64,000 nucleotides of DNA from RGIG9115 sp045128915 (GCA_045128915.1 JBGVIT010000013.1:1-64000), one strand, 5' to 3'; shown: positions 9,331 to 18,531, counted from the first letter of the stretch. The notes: generated from the letters alone by a model not told the origin. Made by a program: numbers and translations.

Positions 9331-10875
9331 TGACTGCTGAATAAATAAAAATTGGCTAAAGTATTGGCTTTTTGAGCAATTTGTTGTATAATAAGTGCAA
9401 GGGAAAATGCTGAAAACAGCAAAAAACCTTGCACTTTTGTTTTATGGGAGTTATAAAAATGAATAAATATAGAAGCAAACAAATCAGTTTCACAGATTTC
9501 AATACGCCTATCGGAATGAAACTCAATCCTAATAATCGTTGGGTAAAGAAAGCCGAAATGATTCCGTGGGATGAAATAGAGCAGCGTTATGCAAAGCTTT
9601 TTACTAATCGCAAGGGAAATGTTGCAAAACCACTTCGTCTTGCACTTAGAGCATGTATTATACAAGCTGAATACGGTTATTCCGATGAAGAGGTTGCATT
9701 GCAAATTCAGGAAACGGCATATCTCCAATTTTTCTGTGGTTATACGGAATACAATGATGAAAAGCCTCCGTTTGATCCGTCATTAATGGTGTATTTCAGA
9801 AAAAGACTTACGCCTGAAATACTGGGTGAAATCAACGAAATGATTATCCGTAATTCTGAAACTGAAGAAAAATCTGACAACGATGACGAATCTAATCCAC
9901 CGTCTAACAGCGGTACAATGATAGTTGATGCAACGTGTGCACCGTCACAAATCAAGTATCCGCAGGATACAGAGCTTTTGAATGAAGCTCGCGAAATAAC
10001 AGAAGAAGTCATTGATGAACTTCATATTCCGGGAAACGGCAAAAAACCTCGTACATACCGCAAAAAAGCAAGGAAACAATATCTTCACATAGCCCGTTCA
10101 AAGAAAAGAACGGCGAAAAAAGTACGCAAGGCTATAGGTCAGCAGCTTTCATATATCAAAAGAAATTTAAAAACAATTGAAAATTTACCGGTAAAAACAG
10201 ATAACTTGCCTAAACAGCTTAGAGCAAAACTTGAAACAGTAAAAAAGTTATACGATCAACAAAAGTACATGTATGATAATCATACTCATAGTGTGTCGGA
10301 CAGAATTGTCAGCATTAGTCAACCATGGCTAAGACCAATTGTCAGAGGTAAATCAAAAGCCCCTGTTGAATTCGGAGCGAAGCTTGATATCAGTGTTGTA
10401 AACGGATTTACACGGCTTGAATATCATAGCTTTGACGCATATAACGAAGCGCTGAAGCTTTCTGACATGATTGAACGGTACAAAGAACGAACCGGGTGCT
10501 ATCCGGAGAGGATATTAGCTGATAAAATTTACAGAAACCGTGAAAATTTATCATATTGTGCAGAGCGAAAAATTCGTCTTTCAGGACCGGCACTCGGCAG
10601 ACCTAAGAAAGACGAAATTTGTGATAAAAAACAAGATTACATTGATGAATCGGAACGTGTTGAGGTTGAACGGAAATTCAGCCTTGCAAAACGCAAATGC
10701 GGAATAGGACTTATTGTGACAAGATTGAAAGAAACGACTTGCCACTGCCTTGCTATGTCCGTATTACTACTGAACCTACGAAAATCGGTAAGGTTCTTTT
10801 TACAATTTTTTCGTTGTGGTTTCAAAAGCTGTTAAAAATTTACAATGATTCAAAAATGGCAATTGTTCAGTAGAC
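9331..10875 (+). mobile_element. Insertion sequence with DDE transposase, flanked by 9-bp direct repeat
   Basis: ATTAACTAA occurs immediately outside both ends (9322-9330 and 10876-10884), as expected of a target-site duplication. The ends are imperfect inverted repeats: GACTGCTGAATAAA at the left and, read inward, GTCTACTGAACAAT at the right. Length is 1545 bp with one transposase gene. If the element and one repeat copy are removed, the interrupted reading frame closes exactly (ATG 9314 to TAA 11329), which supports the boundaries. The family is uncertain; the transposase resembles the IS4/IS5 group. Confidence 0.85.
9459..10835 (+). CDS. IS transposase (DDE, IS4/IS5-like), C-terminal frameshift
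   Basis: ATG 9459 follows GGGAG. The 458-residue product starts with the domain typical of this transposase group (residues about 30-130, ending FDPSLMVYFRKRLTPEILGE). The likely first catalytic Asp is in MIVDATCAPSQIKYPQD, the second region is FGAKLDISVVNGF and ILADKIYRNRENL, and the final Glu region is GLIVTRLKETTCHCLAMSVL. The last 17 residues look wrong. In the next frame the DNA reads KIGKVLFTIFSLWFQKLLKI and ends in a TAG (10871-10873) inside the right inverted repeat, so one A has probably been lost in the AAAA run near 10782. The transposase may be inactive, or this may be a sequencing error. Confidence 0.88.
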   Translation: MNKYRSKQISFTDFNTPIGMKLNPNNRWVKKAEMIPWDEIEQRYAKLFTNRKGNVAKPLRLALRACIIQAEYGYSDEEVALQIQETAYLQFFCGYTEYNDEKPPFDPSLMVYFRKRLTPEILGEINEMIIRNSETEEKSDNDDESNPPSNSGTMIVDATCAPSQIKYPQDTELLNEAREITEEVIDELHIPGNGKKPRTYRKKARKQYLHIARSKKRTAKKVRKAIGQQLSYIKRNLKTIENLPVKTDNLPKQLRAKLETVKKLYDQQKYMYDNHTHSVSDRIVSISQPWLRPIVRGKSKAPVEFGAKLDISVVNGFTRLEYHSFDAYNEALKLSDMIERYKERTGCYPERILADKIYRNRENLSYCAERKIRLSGPALGRPKKDEICDKKQDYIDESERVEVERKFSLAKRKCGIGLIVTRLKETTCHCLAMSVLLLNLRKSVRFFLQFFRCGFKSC

Positions 10876-11329
10876 ATTAACTAAATCTATTGACATTATA
10901 TTGATAGAAGGTTGTATATATACTGCTAATATCAAACTATTAGAACGCAGTTTTGGCTATAGAACAGTTATAATAAATTCTGCAAAGCCAGCTGTTGATT
11001 TTATAAAATCCAACGATATTGTATCTGACATTGAAAAATTAGAAAAATATCTTTATGCCCCCAACCGACTTAACAAACTAAAAAAAATGATGCAAGCTGA
11101 CCCTAAAATATTGTCTATGAGAAAAGAAGATCTTTTTTCTGCGATTAAAGCTCACAGAATTTACAAACATCTGTTACAAATAGAAGACGATAGAATCCTA
11201 ATAAAAAAGCATAATGATATTGATAATTTAAGACAATTATTATCGGGCAGTGTCCTTACATCTGAGATAACAAATGATGATTATAGTGTTGATGTCAAGG
11301 AAAAATATTCAAATACAATTACTGCGTAA
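10876..11329 (+). pseudogene. KwaB/DUF4868-like protein fragment, 5' part separated by the insertion sequence
   Basis: The frame is open from the IS boundary to TAA 11329, about 150 codons, with a possible TTG start at 10901. Joined across the IS it extends back to ATG 9314 (MIRLTKSIDIILIEGCIY). The layout resembles the C-terminal half of DUF4868, the family of the Kiwa antiphage protein KwaB. There is a strand-like IDIILIEGCIYTANIKLLER, a helical region with LEKYLYAPNRLNKLKKM, and a final LLSGSVLTSEITNDDY motif (LLNDxxLxSELT in the family as I recall it). No KwaA-like membrane protein is visible beside it and the N-terminal half is absent. The family assignment is from memory of motifs and is moderate at best. 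Confidence 0.45.
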
Positions 11330-11530
11330 TTTTATTATATCGGCAGGAGCAAAGCGGGCACAGAAATGCCAACAAAAAAATCAGCCTAATGCCCGCTTAA
11401 TCCATTATCATAATAATTTGATATTTTTTCCATTTAGTGTATATTCTGCCGATTTGTTCGAATATTGATTTCATCGTAAAATTCTCCAAAAATTCATTTT
11501 CTACAATATTATATCAATCCAATTTTTTTA

Positions 11531-12136
11531 TCAATCCTCCGCTCCATCTGAAAATGCAAGCCATTTTGCGCCATAGCTATCCAAAGAAAAACGGTTGCCG
11601 CATTCGTTTTCAATAGCATGGTGCTTTACACGATAAAATCCTCTCAGCTCTTCCCTTAAACTGCTATCAGCAGAGATTGGTTCCACCCATATTTGTAACC
11701 CGTATTGTAATTCATTTCTTGAAAGCGGCTCTGAGTTCGGCGCACGATTTTCAGCAAATTCGGGCGGAATTATAAACAATTCCGTTGCTTGTTCAAAAGG
11801 AACGGTAATATTACATCCTATCAAACAAGATTTTGCGTAGTCAACAAGCATCCAACCATGCTTTGCGGACCACACAGGTTTTTCATGCAAAATTGGCAGC
11901 AGTTTTTTATTAAGGCTAACCATGTCGTCAAAGCAATGTTCGCTGTCTGTGCGTCCGAGTAAGAAGTCAGTCGTAACACCATAGAGGTCTGCCATCTTCT
12001 CTAAGCTCTCAACGGATGGCGCTTTATTTCCCGTTTCCCATGCGCTTAGTGTTGGCTGAGAAATCTCCAACAATTCGGCTGCCTCAATAACTTTTAATTT
12101 TTTTAATTGTCTCGCTGCTCTGAATTTATTTTTCAT
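11531..12136 (-). CDS. XRE-family transcriptional regulator
   Basis: ATG 12136 is preceded by AGGTGAT; a GTG nine bases earlier overlaps that site. The 201-residue protein has a classic lambda-repressor-type helix-turn-helix at residues 3-60 (LEISQPTLSAWETGNKAPSVESLEKMADLYGV), followed by FLLGRTD, the usual end of the domain. The remaining 135 residues have no family I recognise; a WVEPISADSSLREELRGFYR segment may be a sensor or dimerisation part. It diverges from the small secreted-protein gene at 12322. The 185 bp between them should hold both promoters and may be its operator. Confidence 0.85.
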   Translation of the reverse strand: MKNKFRAARQLKKLKVIEAAELLEISQPTLSAWETGNKAPSVESLEKMADLYGVTTDFLLGRTDSEHCFDDMVSLNKKLLPILHEKPVWSAKHGWMLVDYAKSCLIGCNITVPFEQATELFIIPPEFAENRAPNSEPLSRNELQYGLQIWVEPISADSSLREELRGFYRVKHHAIENECGNRFSLDSYGAKWLAFSDGAED

Positions 12137-12321
12137 ATAAATCACCTAATTCCACGATTGTTCTCTCATTCTCTTTCCCATAAATTATATCACAAAGCTA
12201 TGTTTTTATCAAGAGTTACCGATTTATTGGCTATCAAGAAAATAAAAAGTTGCAAAATCAATCTCGGTTTCGTGTAATTAAGCAAAGGGATAAAAGAGTC
12301 CCTGAGAAGGAGGTTTTTATC

Positions 12322-12921
12322 ATGAAGAAAACAATTAAAATTTTTACATTTGTTCTCAGTCTGACACTTTTGATTACGGCGTCTGTTTCCGTTCAGGCGG
12401 AAGAAATCCCCAGATCCTTTGCCCCTCAAAACGCAACAGAGGAAAGTATTCTCATAACAGAAAATTTAATAAGCGAAATACTTGATGAGGTGTCGCAGGG
12501 ACTCGGATATCTTGAGGCGAGAAGCAAAGCAAATAATTTGATTTACAATGCTGTTCTTTCGGGACAGGCGGGCGGATACGGTTATGGTCTTCTCTCTCCG
12601 ATTGCGTGCAATGCAATTTTTGAGTATAGGGATATCTATCTCAGACCGGATTTTTATGTCGCTGCAGAAGCGGATGTAAAAAACTTGCTTGCTGACTTAA
12701 TAGCAAAAGTTGAAACAGGAATGGACTACGAAGAAGCACGGAAGGAAGCCTACACCAGAATTTAGAGGACAGTTGATCCGAATTTTGATCCGTCTGAGCG
12801 TGAAATGACTGATTTCTGTTATTGGGATACTCTGGCAGTCGATTCTGCAATGTTTAACAGGGCAAGAAAGGTTCTGCTTGAGGCAGAAACAAAGTATAAA
12901 ACGCAGCTTAATGCGCAATAA
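12322..12921 (+). pseudogene. Small secreted protein with an in-frame TAG
   Basis: ATG 12322 has an excellent AAGGAGG site nine bases away. Residues 1-28 are a signal peptide (MKKTIKIFTFVLSLTLLITA... ending VQAEE). The frame is open for 147 codons to TAG at 12763-12765. It then continues in the same frame for 51 more codons (RTVDPNFDPSERE... KTQLNAQ) to TAA 12921, with normal coding composition. This points to a nonsense mutation, or to amber read-through. I do not recognise the family. A repeated pattern is visible: LGYLEARSKANNLIYN and MDYEEARKEAYTRI look like two helical repeats. Confidence 0.72.
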
Positions 12922-13031
12922 TGAAAGTTCTTTTATAAAAACACTTGAAATTATTTTGGAAATCTGCTATAATAACAATATAAGTTTCAAGGTTTCAAAA
13001 AAGAAATCATAGTTTATCAGAGTATTCACAG

Positions 13032-13063
13032 TGTCTAAGGATTTAATCTTTAGGCACTTTTTT
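13032..13063 (+). terminator. Rho-independent terminator after the secreted-protein gene
   Basis: GTGTCTAAGGATT pairs (with G-U pairs) with AATCTTTAGGCAC and is followed by TTTTTTTATT. It lies about 110 bases after TAA 12921 on the + strand. Confidence 0.7.
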
Positions 13064-13069
13064 TATTAC

Positions 13070-13370
13070 AATGGGAAATTGCGTAAGCAATTGCATGTAA
13101 CAACAAAATTTACCTTATAAAACGTGAGCATAGCGAACATATATAATCAATTTTGTTATTTCTGCTGCCTCTTTTAATAAGAGGCACAAATACCGAAAGC
13201 TGCAGGGTCATTCCCTACGGTTTTAACACGAGTTTTTTTACTCACAATGCACTCAAAGAAAGTTTTCTTTCGATGAGTGCATTTTTATATATACAGAAAC
13301 AGCCTTAGCGGCTCAAAGCTCGATATATTCCGAGAAGCCGCAAGGCCCTCGTTATATATAAAAATTTATT
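13070..13370 (+). ncRNA. Hairpin-rich non-coding region, possible structured RNA
   Basis: No gene is supported here, but at least six stem-loops follow each other: AATTGC/GCAATT (13075-13091), AACAAAATT/AATTTTGTT spanning 13105-13160, TGCCTCTT/AAGAGGCA near 13168-13188, ACCG/CGGT enclosing GGG/CCC near 13192-13221, TGCACTC/GAGTGCA enclosing AAAGAAA/TTTCTTT (about 13247-13281), and TTTTATATATA/TATATATAAAA enclosing GCCTTaGCGGCT/AGCCGCaAGGC (about 13283-13365). The last is long and nearly perfect. Density and length fit a structured RNA or the end of a mobile element. It abuts the second insertion sequence. Coordinates of individual stems are approximate. Confidence 0.4.
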
Positions 13371-13375
13371 TAGAT

Positions 13376-15075
13376 GATTGTAAAATTAACAAAAATTAAG
13401 CAACAAAACAATCTTCTAAGAGAAAGAGGTCAGTTATGGAAAGAAAAACATAAAGTCAGGCAGCAAAATAAGGCGGTAACAAGACCCGCTGAAAAATTTA
13501 ATATGAGAATATTACGCTACTTGTTTGACAAGCTTACGAACACTCTTAAAAAGCTTTAACTCATGGATTGATTTAGCTAATATAACGCCGATCAGCTGTG
13601 TGATTGCGGCAAGATAGATATCAGCTTTAATCGTAGTGGTGTTTTGTGTGCGAAGTGTATTGAGACCAAAACAATCCTTAAGCAGAAAAATTGTTCTCTC
13701 AATATACACTCTGTGATTGTAGAGATTATCCCAATGTTCGGTATTTCTCGGAACACCGGGATACATTCTGAAATCTCTGTCGGGGTATGTATATGTACAT
13801 TTCCCGTATGGTGACTCGGTACATGGGGTTTGGCAAGTACAGATGCGTGTTGAACCGGATTGAACAGATTTATGACACACCCATTTGAAACGCTGTGAAC
13901 GATTTTTGCCGCTGCTTTTGCCGAGAAAGATAAACGGAGTCTTGTCCAATGGGCACAGCGGAGTTCCGTATTCATCAAAATCAATGCCGTTGGGTTTGGT
14001 GTTGCGTCGGTTCAGAGGAATGCAAACGCGATTAAAATGAAAATCATTTTTAAGCATTGTATAGTTATCATATGAATCAAAAGCGCTGTCACCCAAGAAT
14101 GTAGAAAAAGACATATTGGGGTGAATTGCAAAGAAATCCGATAATACAGGTTTAAGTGCGTGAGAATCACTGATTTCCTTATCAATATCCAGATTATCGC
14201 TTTTCTTGGATACCAAATCGGGATGCAGTTTTTTAAAGCTGTCATCAAAGAATGAGATATCACGAATGATACCAATGCCATTGGTCATAACGCCCATTTT
14301 ATGAGCATAACAATAATGCCCGTTGATATACTGCTGTTTAACCTCCGCATTAGCTTTGGATATATCCGGCAGCATAGAATACATGCCTATATATGGATTG
14401 TATTCAGGATGAGTTTTTGAAAGCTTTTTAGCTTCTTTGAGCTTGGTATTTAAGAATTTAGGATTGTTTTCAGCAACATATGGTTCGATGCCGGTTGTAT
14501 CAAAGATTAAGTAATCAGCTTTCTGAGAGTCAATTTCACGGCAAATCGGTTCTGTAATATCAACGAGCCTATGAAACATATCGACAAGATAATCGCAGTA
14601 TTTTTGTTTGAACCTTGTGAAATATGAGCCGTCGGGAACTTTGTCAAAACCGCAAAAATCACGAAGAGTATTGGAGTTTTTCAAAACAAGAATAAGCTGA
14701 GAATCCAAATTGAAAGCAAAAAGCTTTTGAATAATCAAAGCTTTAATAAAACTTTCAAGGTGATATTTATGTTTTCTGCCGATATTGCTGTAAAAGGCAT
14801 GGTGGAATTCATATGAAATCAAGGAAGAGAAATCTATGTGTTTTTCCAATAAGGATACAAGCTCAGATTTCTTTTCAGTAAAGGATGTGTTTACATCCTC
14901 GTAAATGTCAAGCAGTGATATTTGCGAAAATTTATTATTAGGCATGATTTTTTCTCCGTTTCTGTGTGTAAATGATTTATTTTACAACTTAATTATACCA
15001 TAAAAGCGGAGAAAAATCATCATATATTAACAATTAAAAGCCGCTTAAAACCTGACTCCTAAGAGTTTTACAATC
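13376..15075 (-). mobile_element. Second insertion sequence, DDE transposase on the minus strand
   Basis: The transposase gene 13512-14945 is flanked by GATTGTAAAA (13376-13385) and its inverse TTTTACAATC (15066-15075), which I take as the tips of terminal inverted repeats. I see no target duplication outside them. The right end is only 37 bases from the DeoR start, so the insertion sits in that gene's promoter region. The left end touches a long hairpin, as for ISs that target palindromes. Boundaries are less certain than for the first element. Confidence 0.5.
13512..14945 (-). CDS. IS transposase (DDE; IS1182/IS4-like)
   Basis: ATG 14945 follows GGAG with eight bases of spacing. The 477-residue protein has an N-terminal domain of the InsH/DUF772 type (about residues 35-120, with SLISYEFHHAFYSNIGRKHK and LRDFCGFDKVPDGSYFTRFK). 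A DDE core follows: FDTTGIEPYV (first Asp), FLGDSAFDSYDNY (second Asp) and YNHRVYIERTIFLLKDCFG (Glu). A cysteine-containing insert (CHKSVQSGSTRICTCQTPC) lies before the last motif, as in several IS1182-like transposases. The frame is intact, so the element may be active. The family name is a best guess. Confidence 0.88.
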   Translation of the reverse strand: MPNNKFSQISLLDIYEDVNTSFTEKKSELVSLLEKHIDFSSLISYEFHHAFYSNIGRKHKYHLESFIKALIIQKLFAFNLDSQLILVLKNSNTLRDFCGFDKVPDGSYFTRFKQKYCDYLVDMFHRLVDITEPICREIDSQKADYLIFDTTGIEPYVAENNPKFLNTKLKEAKKLSKTHPEYNPYIGMYSMLPDISKANAEVKQQYINGHYCYAHKMGVMTNGIGIIRDISFFDDSFKKLHPDLVSKKSDNLDIDKEISDSHALKPVLSDFFAIHPNMSFSTFLGDSAFDSYDNYTMLKNDFHFNRVCIPLNRRNTKPNGIDFDEYGTPLCPLDKTPFIFLGKSSGKNRSQRFKWVCHKSVQSGSTRICTCQTPCTESPYGKCTYTYPDRDFRMYPGVPRNTEHWDNLYNHRVYIERTIFLLKDCFGLNTLRTQNTTTIKADIYLAAITQLIGVILAKSIHELKLFKSVRKLVKQVA

Positions 15076-15112
15076 GGCTATTATTTTGATTAGTAATAAG
15101 GAGATAATTTAT

Positions 15113-15871
15113 ATGGTTGCTGATAACAGAAGAAAAAAAATACTTGAGATGTTAGATAAAAATGGAAGTGTACGTGTTACAGAACTAAGTAACTTTTTTT
15201 CCACTTCTGAGGTAACAATCAGAACAGACCTTGCCGATATGGAAAGCAAAGGACTATTAACACGCACACACGGAGGTGCAGTAAGTTCGTATAAACCGTA
15301 TTACAACATGAGTCTTAATCAGCGTATGTCTACCAATCAAGAATACAAAGAAATAATTGCAAAAAAGATTGCTGATATGATTGAAAACAATGATACAATT
15401 ATGCTTAATTCGGGAACTACAACACTACTTGTCTTCCGTGCAATCCCTCGAGAACTCAATTTAAGTATTGTTACAAATTCAATATCCATCGCTCTTGAAG
15501 GTACAACAAATCCTAATTTTAATATTATACTTTTGGGAGGTATGGTTAACCCCAAATATCAATTCACATTCGGATCAGATGCGATTCGACAATTGAAATC
15601 TTATCATGCAGATAAACTTATTTTATCGGTTGACGGAATAGATTCAGAACACGGTTTTTCTACTTATTATGACAAAGAAGCTGAAATCGATCGAATTATG
15701 CTTGAGCAGTCGAGCGTAAACATTGTTGCAGCGGACCATTCAAAATTCAATAGATGTGCCTTTACAAAAATAGCAGACGTTTCTATTGCCGACTACATTA
15801 TAACCGACACGGATGTTCCAAACTCACTGAAAAGCAAATTAAAAAAACATCCTGCTAAAACCGCCAATTAA
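15113..15871 (+). CDS. DeoR-family sugar-responsive transcriptional regulator
   Basis: ATG 15113 lies nine bases after AAGGAG. The 252-residue protein has the DeoR helix-turn-helix at residues 1-57 (RRKKILEMLDKNGSVRVTEL, then TRTHGGAV). The C-terminal sugar-phosphate-sensing domain follows: MLNSGTTTLLVFRAIP, VTNSISIALEG, ILLGGMVNPKYQFTFG and VAADHSKF, the usual ligand-site segments. Such repressors respond to phosphorylated sugars. It converges with FucU across a perfect terminator, so they are not one operon. An insertion sequence ends 37 bases upstream and may have replaced its promoter. Confidence 0.92.
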   Translation: MVADNRRKKILEMLDKNGSVRVTELSNFFSTSEVTIRTDLADMESKGLLTRTHGGAVSSYKPYYNMSLNQRMSTNQEYKEIIAKKIADMIENNDTIMLNSGTTTLLVFRAIPRELNLSIVTNSISIALEGTTNPNFNIILLGGMVNPKYQFTFGSDAIRQLKSYHADKLILSVDGIDSEHGFSTYYDKEAEIDRIMLEQSSVNIVAADHSKFNRCAFTKIADVSIADYIITDTDVPNSLKSKLKKHPAKTAN

Positions 15872-15935
15872 ACTTCTTGCAATCAAATAACACACAACCC
15901 GATAGAAAAATTAGAGTGCTATTATATTATACAGC

Positions 15936-15978
15936 AAACAAGCCTGTTGATATTCAACGAATATCAACAGGCTTGTTT
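15936..15978. terminator. Bidirectional terminator between deoR-like and fucU
   Basis: A perfect 19-bp stem (AAACAAGCCTGTTGATATT against its inverse) with a five-base loop has A-rich and T-rich arms on both sides, so it can end transcription from both convergent genes. Confidence 0.85.
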
Positions 15979-16008
15979 GTCAATTATTTATTACCCACAT
16001 CCTTAGGT

Positions 16009-16449
16009 TCAGTTTATAACAACACCTTTTTGCAACATTATATTTGCATAAATTGCTGTTTCTCCGGTTGCAATAACGGCATATGCGTTTTTGGCTTTTT
16101 CGTAAAATTCAAAGCGTTCAACCTCTACAAAGGCATTACCTGCCCTGTCATCCACCTCAGAAACAAGTTTTCTATATACCTCCCAAATAGGCGTTTCGAC
16201 ATTATCTCCGGGAACCACCTGCATAAGAGATACCGGTTTTTCAACATATGTATCAAGCGGGAACACCTTTAAAATAGCTTCAAGTATCTCAGGTACCCCA
16301 TGACCGTCCGCACGAATAACAATTGCATCCTTTCCTATTGTTTCTGCTGGAAAATTACCGTCAGCAATAACTATTGTGTCGCTATGTCCCATTTCACACA
16401 AAACTTTAAGAAGTTCAGGCGACAAAACACTTGGAATTCCTTTAAGCAT
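16009..16449 (-). CDS. fucU: FucU/RbsD-family sugar mutarotase
   Basis: The 146-residue protein matches the FucU branch of the RbsD/FucU pyranase family throughout. The N-terminus MLKGIPSVLSPELLKVLCEMGHSD is the family signature containing the catalytic histidine, followed by IVIADGNFPAE and, at the end, the conserved Tyr region ATGETAIYANIMLQKG. FucU interconverts alpha and beta anomers of L-fucose; RbsD does the same for ribose. The start is ATG 16449, with GGAG about ten bases upstream. No other fucose genes are adjacent, so it may serve fucose or rhamnose released from pectin by distant genes. Confidence 0.88.
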   Translation of the reverse strand: MLKGIPSVLSPELLKVLCEMGHSDTIVIADGNFPAETIGKDAIVIRADGHGVPEILEAILKVFPLDTYVEKPVSLMQVVPGDNVETPIWEVYRKLVSEVDDRAGNAFVEVERFEFYEKAKNAYAVIATGETAIYANIMLQKGVVIN

Positions 16450-16614
16450 AATATTCTTCTCCTTTATCTAATACTTTATATTGGGAATTATATCATATTG
16501 AGTCAAACAAATCAATAGTATACGAACCATAGCTGTTTTTTTATAACCATTCATTATAAACCATTTTAGCGAGTAATGAATGCAGCAACATCGCCATTAT
16601 TAGTTCTTCTGTTA

Positions 16615-16734
16615 ACGACTTTGCGATTTTTTCAGAGAACAGTACAGGTTATAGTCTTTCTCACTCATTAACCCATCACATCCCGGAAGATTAATGCCAC
16701 GTTTTTTGCAAGTATATTCATCTCTATAATATTC
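16615..16734 (-). pseudogene. Short coding-like remnant in the 16450-16876 gap
   Basis: Within the 427-base gap between fucU and the nuclease, one minus-strand frame is open for 40 codons with strongly gene-like content (TCKKRGINLPGCDGLMSEKD, then YNLYCSLKKSQSR) and no start or ribosome site. I do not recognise the family. It is probably a leftover of a deleted gene. Nothing else is seen in this gap. Confidence 0.3.
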
Positions 16735-16876
16735 TTAGGCTTTGTACATTCCTCAAGAGTGTATTTTTATTTAATAATATCACTTTTGAAATATTTTATC
16801 AAGGACTTTTATAAAAACTTGAAGAACTGTATCCAAAGAGACAGCTTTAAATCGTCCATGTTATTTTTTACTATTC

Positions 16877-17884
16877 TCAGGGACGACATCGAGCACAAGA
16901 TTTGTATCCTTGCCGTATTACATATTCTCTTAACGTGCTAAAGTATTCTTTATTCGACTCTTTCATTTGTGTCACACTGTTGCAATGCGGATAATGAAAC
17001 TTCTTTGTGTTCTTGTTTCCTATGTACGTTATTTCTGAGGCATCATTATTCTGCACAGAATTAGTTATAGTTGCAGAGCTTCCATACGGAAGCGAACCAT
17101 CTTCCGCTTCACTTTCACCTGTTACATAATTTATCATTATTCCGGGCTGAACATTATAGCAATAAACATTGTAACATATCCCTGCCCCATCATCTTCTAC
17201 AGAATAGCCCTCCATCAATACACCTGATGCAAGCAGGTTATCATTCTCAAATATAGGTGTTACTCTGTACAAAACGTGATTATTTGTTTCTTTAACATAA
17301 TCCGCAACCATATTCTCAAACGGCAACATACCTTCTGTGTTTAGGTATCTTGTCCCTGTAATCAAATTGGATATATTGGCATTCTCTGCCGATAGCTGAT
17401 AACCTATTAAATGGCATCTGTTATATAAATATTTTCCATCAACATTTTCATACCGTATAGTATGCCATCCTGAAGGCTTGACCATTCCAATTGAGCCTCT
17501 TTCTTCATTAGGCATGATATCCGTTCCAATATTAGCATAAACAACTCCGCATCTGCCAAGTCGGTCCAATTGACTATATCTTTCAAATGATTTTGATGTT
17601 AAATCCTTCTTTGTAAAGTATGGTTTGTTATTATTTACAACTATAAATGCTTTTCCGTTATATTCAGGGATATTTAAACTGTCAATTGAAATATCCGTCA
17701 TTTCTGATATTTCGTCTATTTCTGTTTCCGGTGTATGCTCTTCATTGCCCGTATATGTATTTACAGTTTGATATTCTACTTTTGCAACATCAGTTATTTT
17801 TTTTGATTTTTGAACTGATGCACATCCTGAAAACACAACGATTAATCCTAATAATAGTGATATAATTGTGCTCTTCTTTATCAT
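16877..17884 (-). CDS. DNA/RNA non-specific endonuclease lipoprotein (DNA-entry-nuclease type)
   Basis: ATG 17884 follows GGAGG. Residues 1-21 are a lipoprotein signal with lipobox VFSG-Cys21, so the enzyme is tethered outside the membrane. The nuclease core (about residues 75-270) has the family motif NRCHLIGYQL with His158, then ENANISNLITGTRYLN with the metal-binding Asn170, as in DNA-entry nucleases of Gram-positives. The last 50 residues form a separate small domain, YIGNKNTKKFHYPHCNSV... CARCRP, of the Ada-like metal-binding type with a His/Cys set. Possible roles are nutrient scavenging, DNA uptake or defence. It is the left neighbour of the mobile-element genes. Confidence 0.85.
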   Translation of the reverse strand: MIKKSTIISLLLGLIVVFSGCASVQKSKKITDVAKVEYQTVNTYTGNEEHTPETEIDEISEMTDISIDSLNIPEYNGKAFIVVNNNKPYFTKKDLTSKSFERYSQLDRLGRCGVVYANIGTDIMPNEERGSIGMVKPSGWHTIRYENVDGKYLYNRCHLIGYQLSAENANISNLITGTRYLNTEGMLPFENMVADYVKETNNHVLYRVTPIFENDNLLASGVLMEGYSVEDDGAGICYNVYCYNVQPGIMINYVTGESEAEDGSLPYGSSATITNSVQNNDASEITYIGNKNTKKFHYPHCNSVTQMKESNKEYFSTLREYVIRQGYKSCARCRP

Positions 17885-18198
17885 CTCTCATAAACCTCCA
17901 TTGTAATCCTATTCTGCAAATTACTTTTAAAAACTTCAGTATATTTCAAATTTCTTTTTGATAAGTCTTCCACTATATTCATTTTTTATTATATTAGCCG
18001 ATGTTCATATTTATTAACTGCATTGAATATCTTTTTCTATTATACCACATCAATATTGATTTTTAAACCCTAAAAGTAACATTCGTTGAATATTTTTTAT
18101 AATTTTTCAAGTTTGCACTTGTTCAATCAGTTGCATATATCGGTTATAATATTATCAGGCTTATATTTGCCTAATAATGTATGACCGAGGAAAGTTTT

Positions 18199-18531
18199 AT
18201 GAATATTGATTTAGATTTTAAAGTAATTGGATTGAGAATACAACAACGTCGATGCGAGAAGAAAATGACTCAGGCAGAGCTTGCTGAACTTATTGATACC
18301 AACCAGAAACACCTTTCACGAATAGAAGGTGGGTATCATCGATGTACACTTGATTTGATTGTAGCAATCGCCAAAGCTCTTGATGTATCTGTTGATTATC
18401 TGATTGCAGATTTTAATGATAGTTTGAATCCAAGCACTCTGCAGGTTATAATTGACGAAATCAAAGGTATGACTTCCCAACAACTTGAAATGCTTCTTGA
18501 AAATATTAAAACAATTAAAAAGTTTAACTAA
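18199..18531 (+). CDS. XRE-family regulator
   Basis: I use ATG 18199, preceded by GAGGAAAG; the in-frame ATG at 18181 overlaps that site. The 110-residue protein has a helix-turn-helix at about residues 10-66 (KKMTQAELAELIDTNQKHLSRIE through LDVSVDYLI). A short C-terminal helix (MTSQQLEMLLENIKTIKKF) is probably for dimerisation. Such small XRE proteins often control mobile-element genes. It is convergent with the NYN gene and separated from it by a perfect terminator. Confidence 0.88.
   Translation: MNIDLDFKVIGLRIQQRRCEKKMTQAELAELIDTNQKHLSRIEGGYHRCTLDLIVAIAKALDVSVDYLIADFNDSLNPSTLQVIIDEIKGMTSQQLEMLLENIKTIKKFN

Noticed and set aside
13374..13559. Plus-strand open frame of 61 codons with many Lys and Gln
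   Set aside because: No ribosome site, overlaps the end of the transposase on the other strand and lies inside the proposed IS end.
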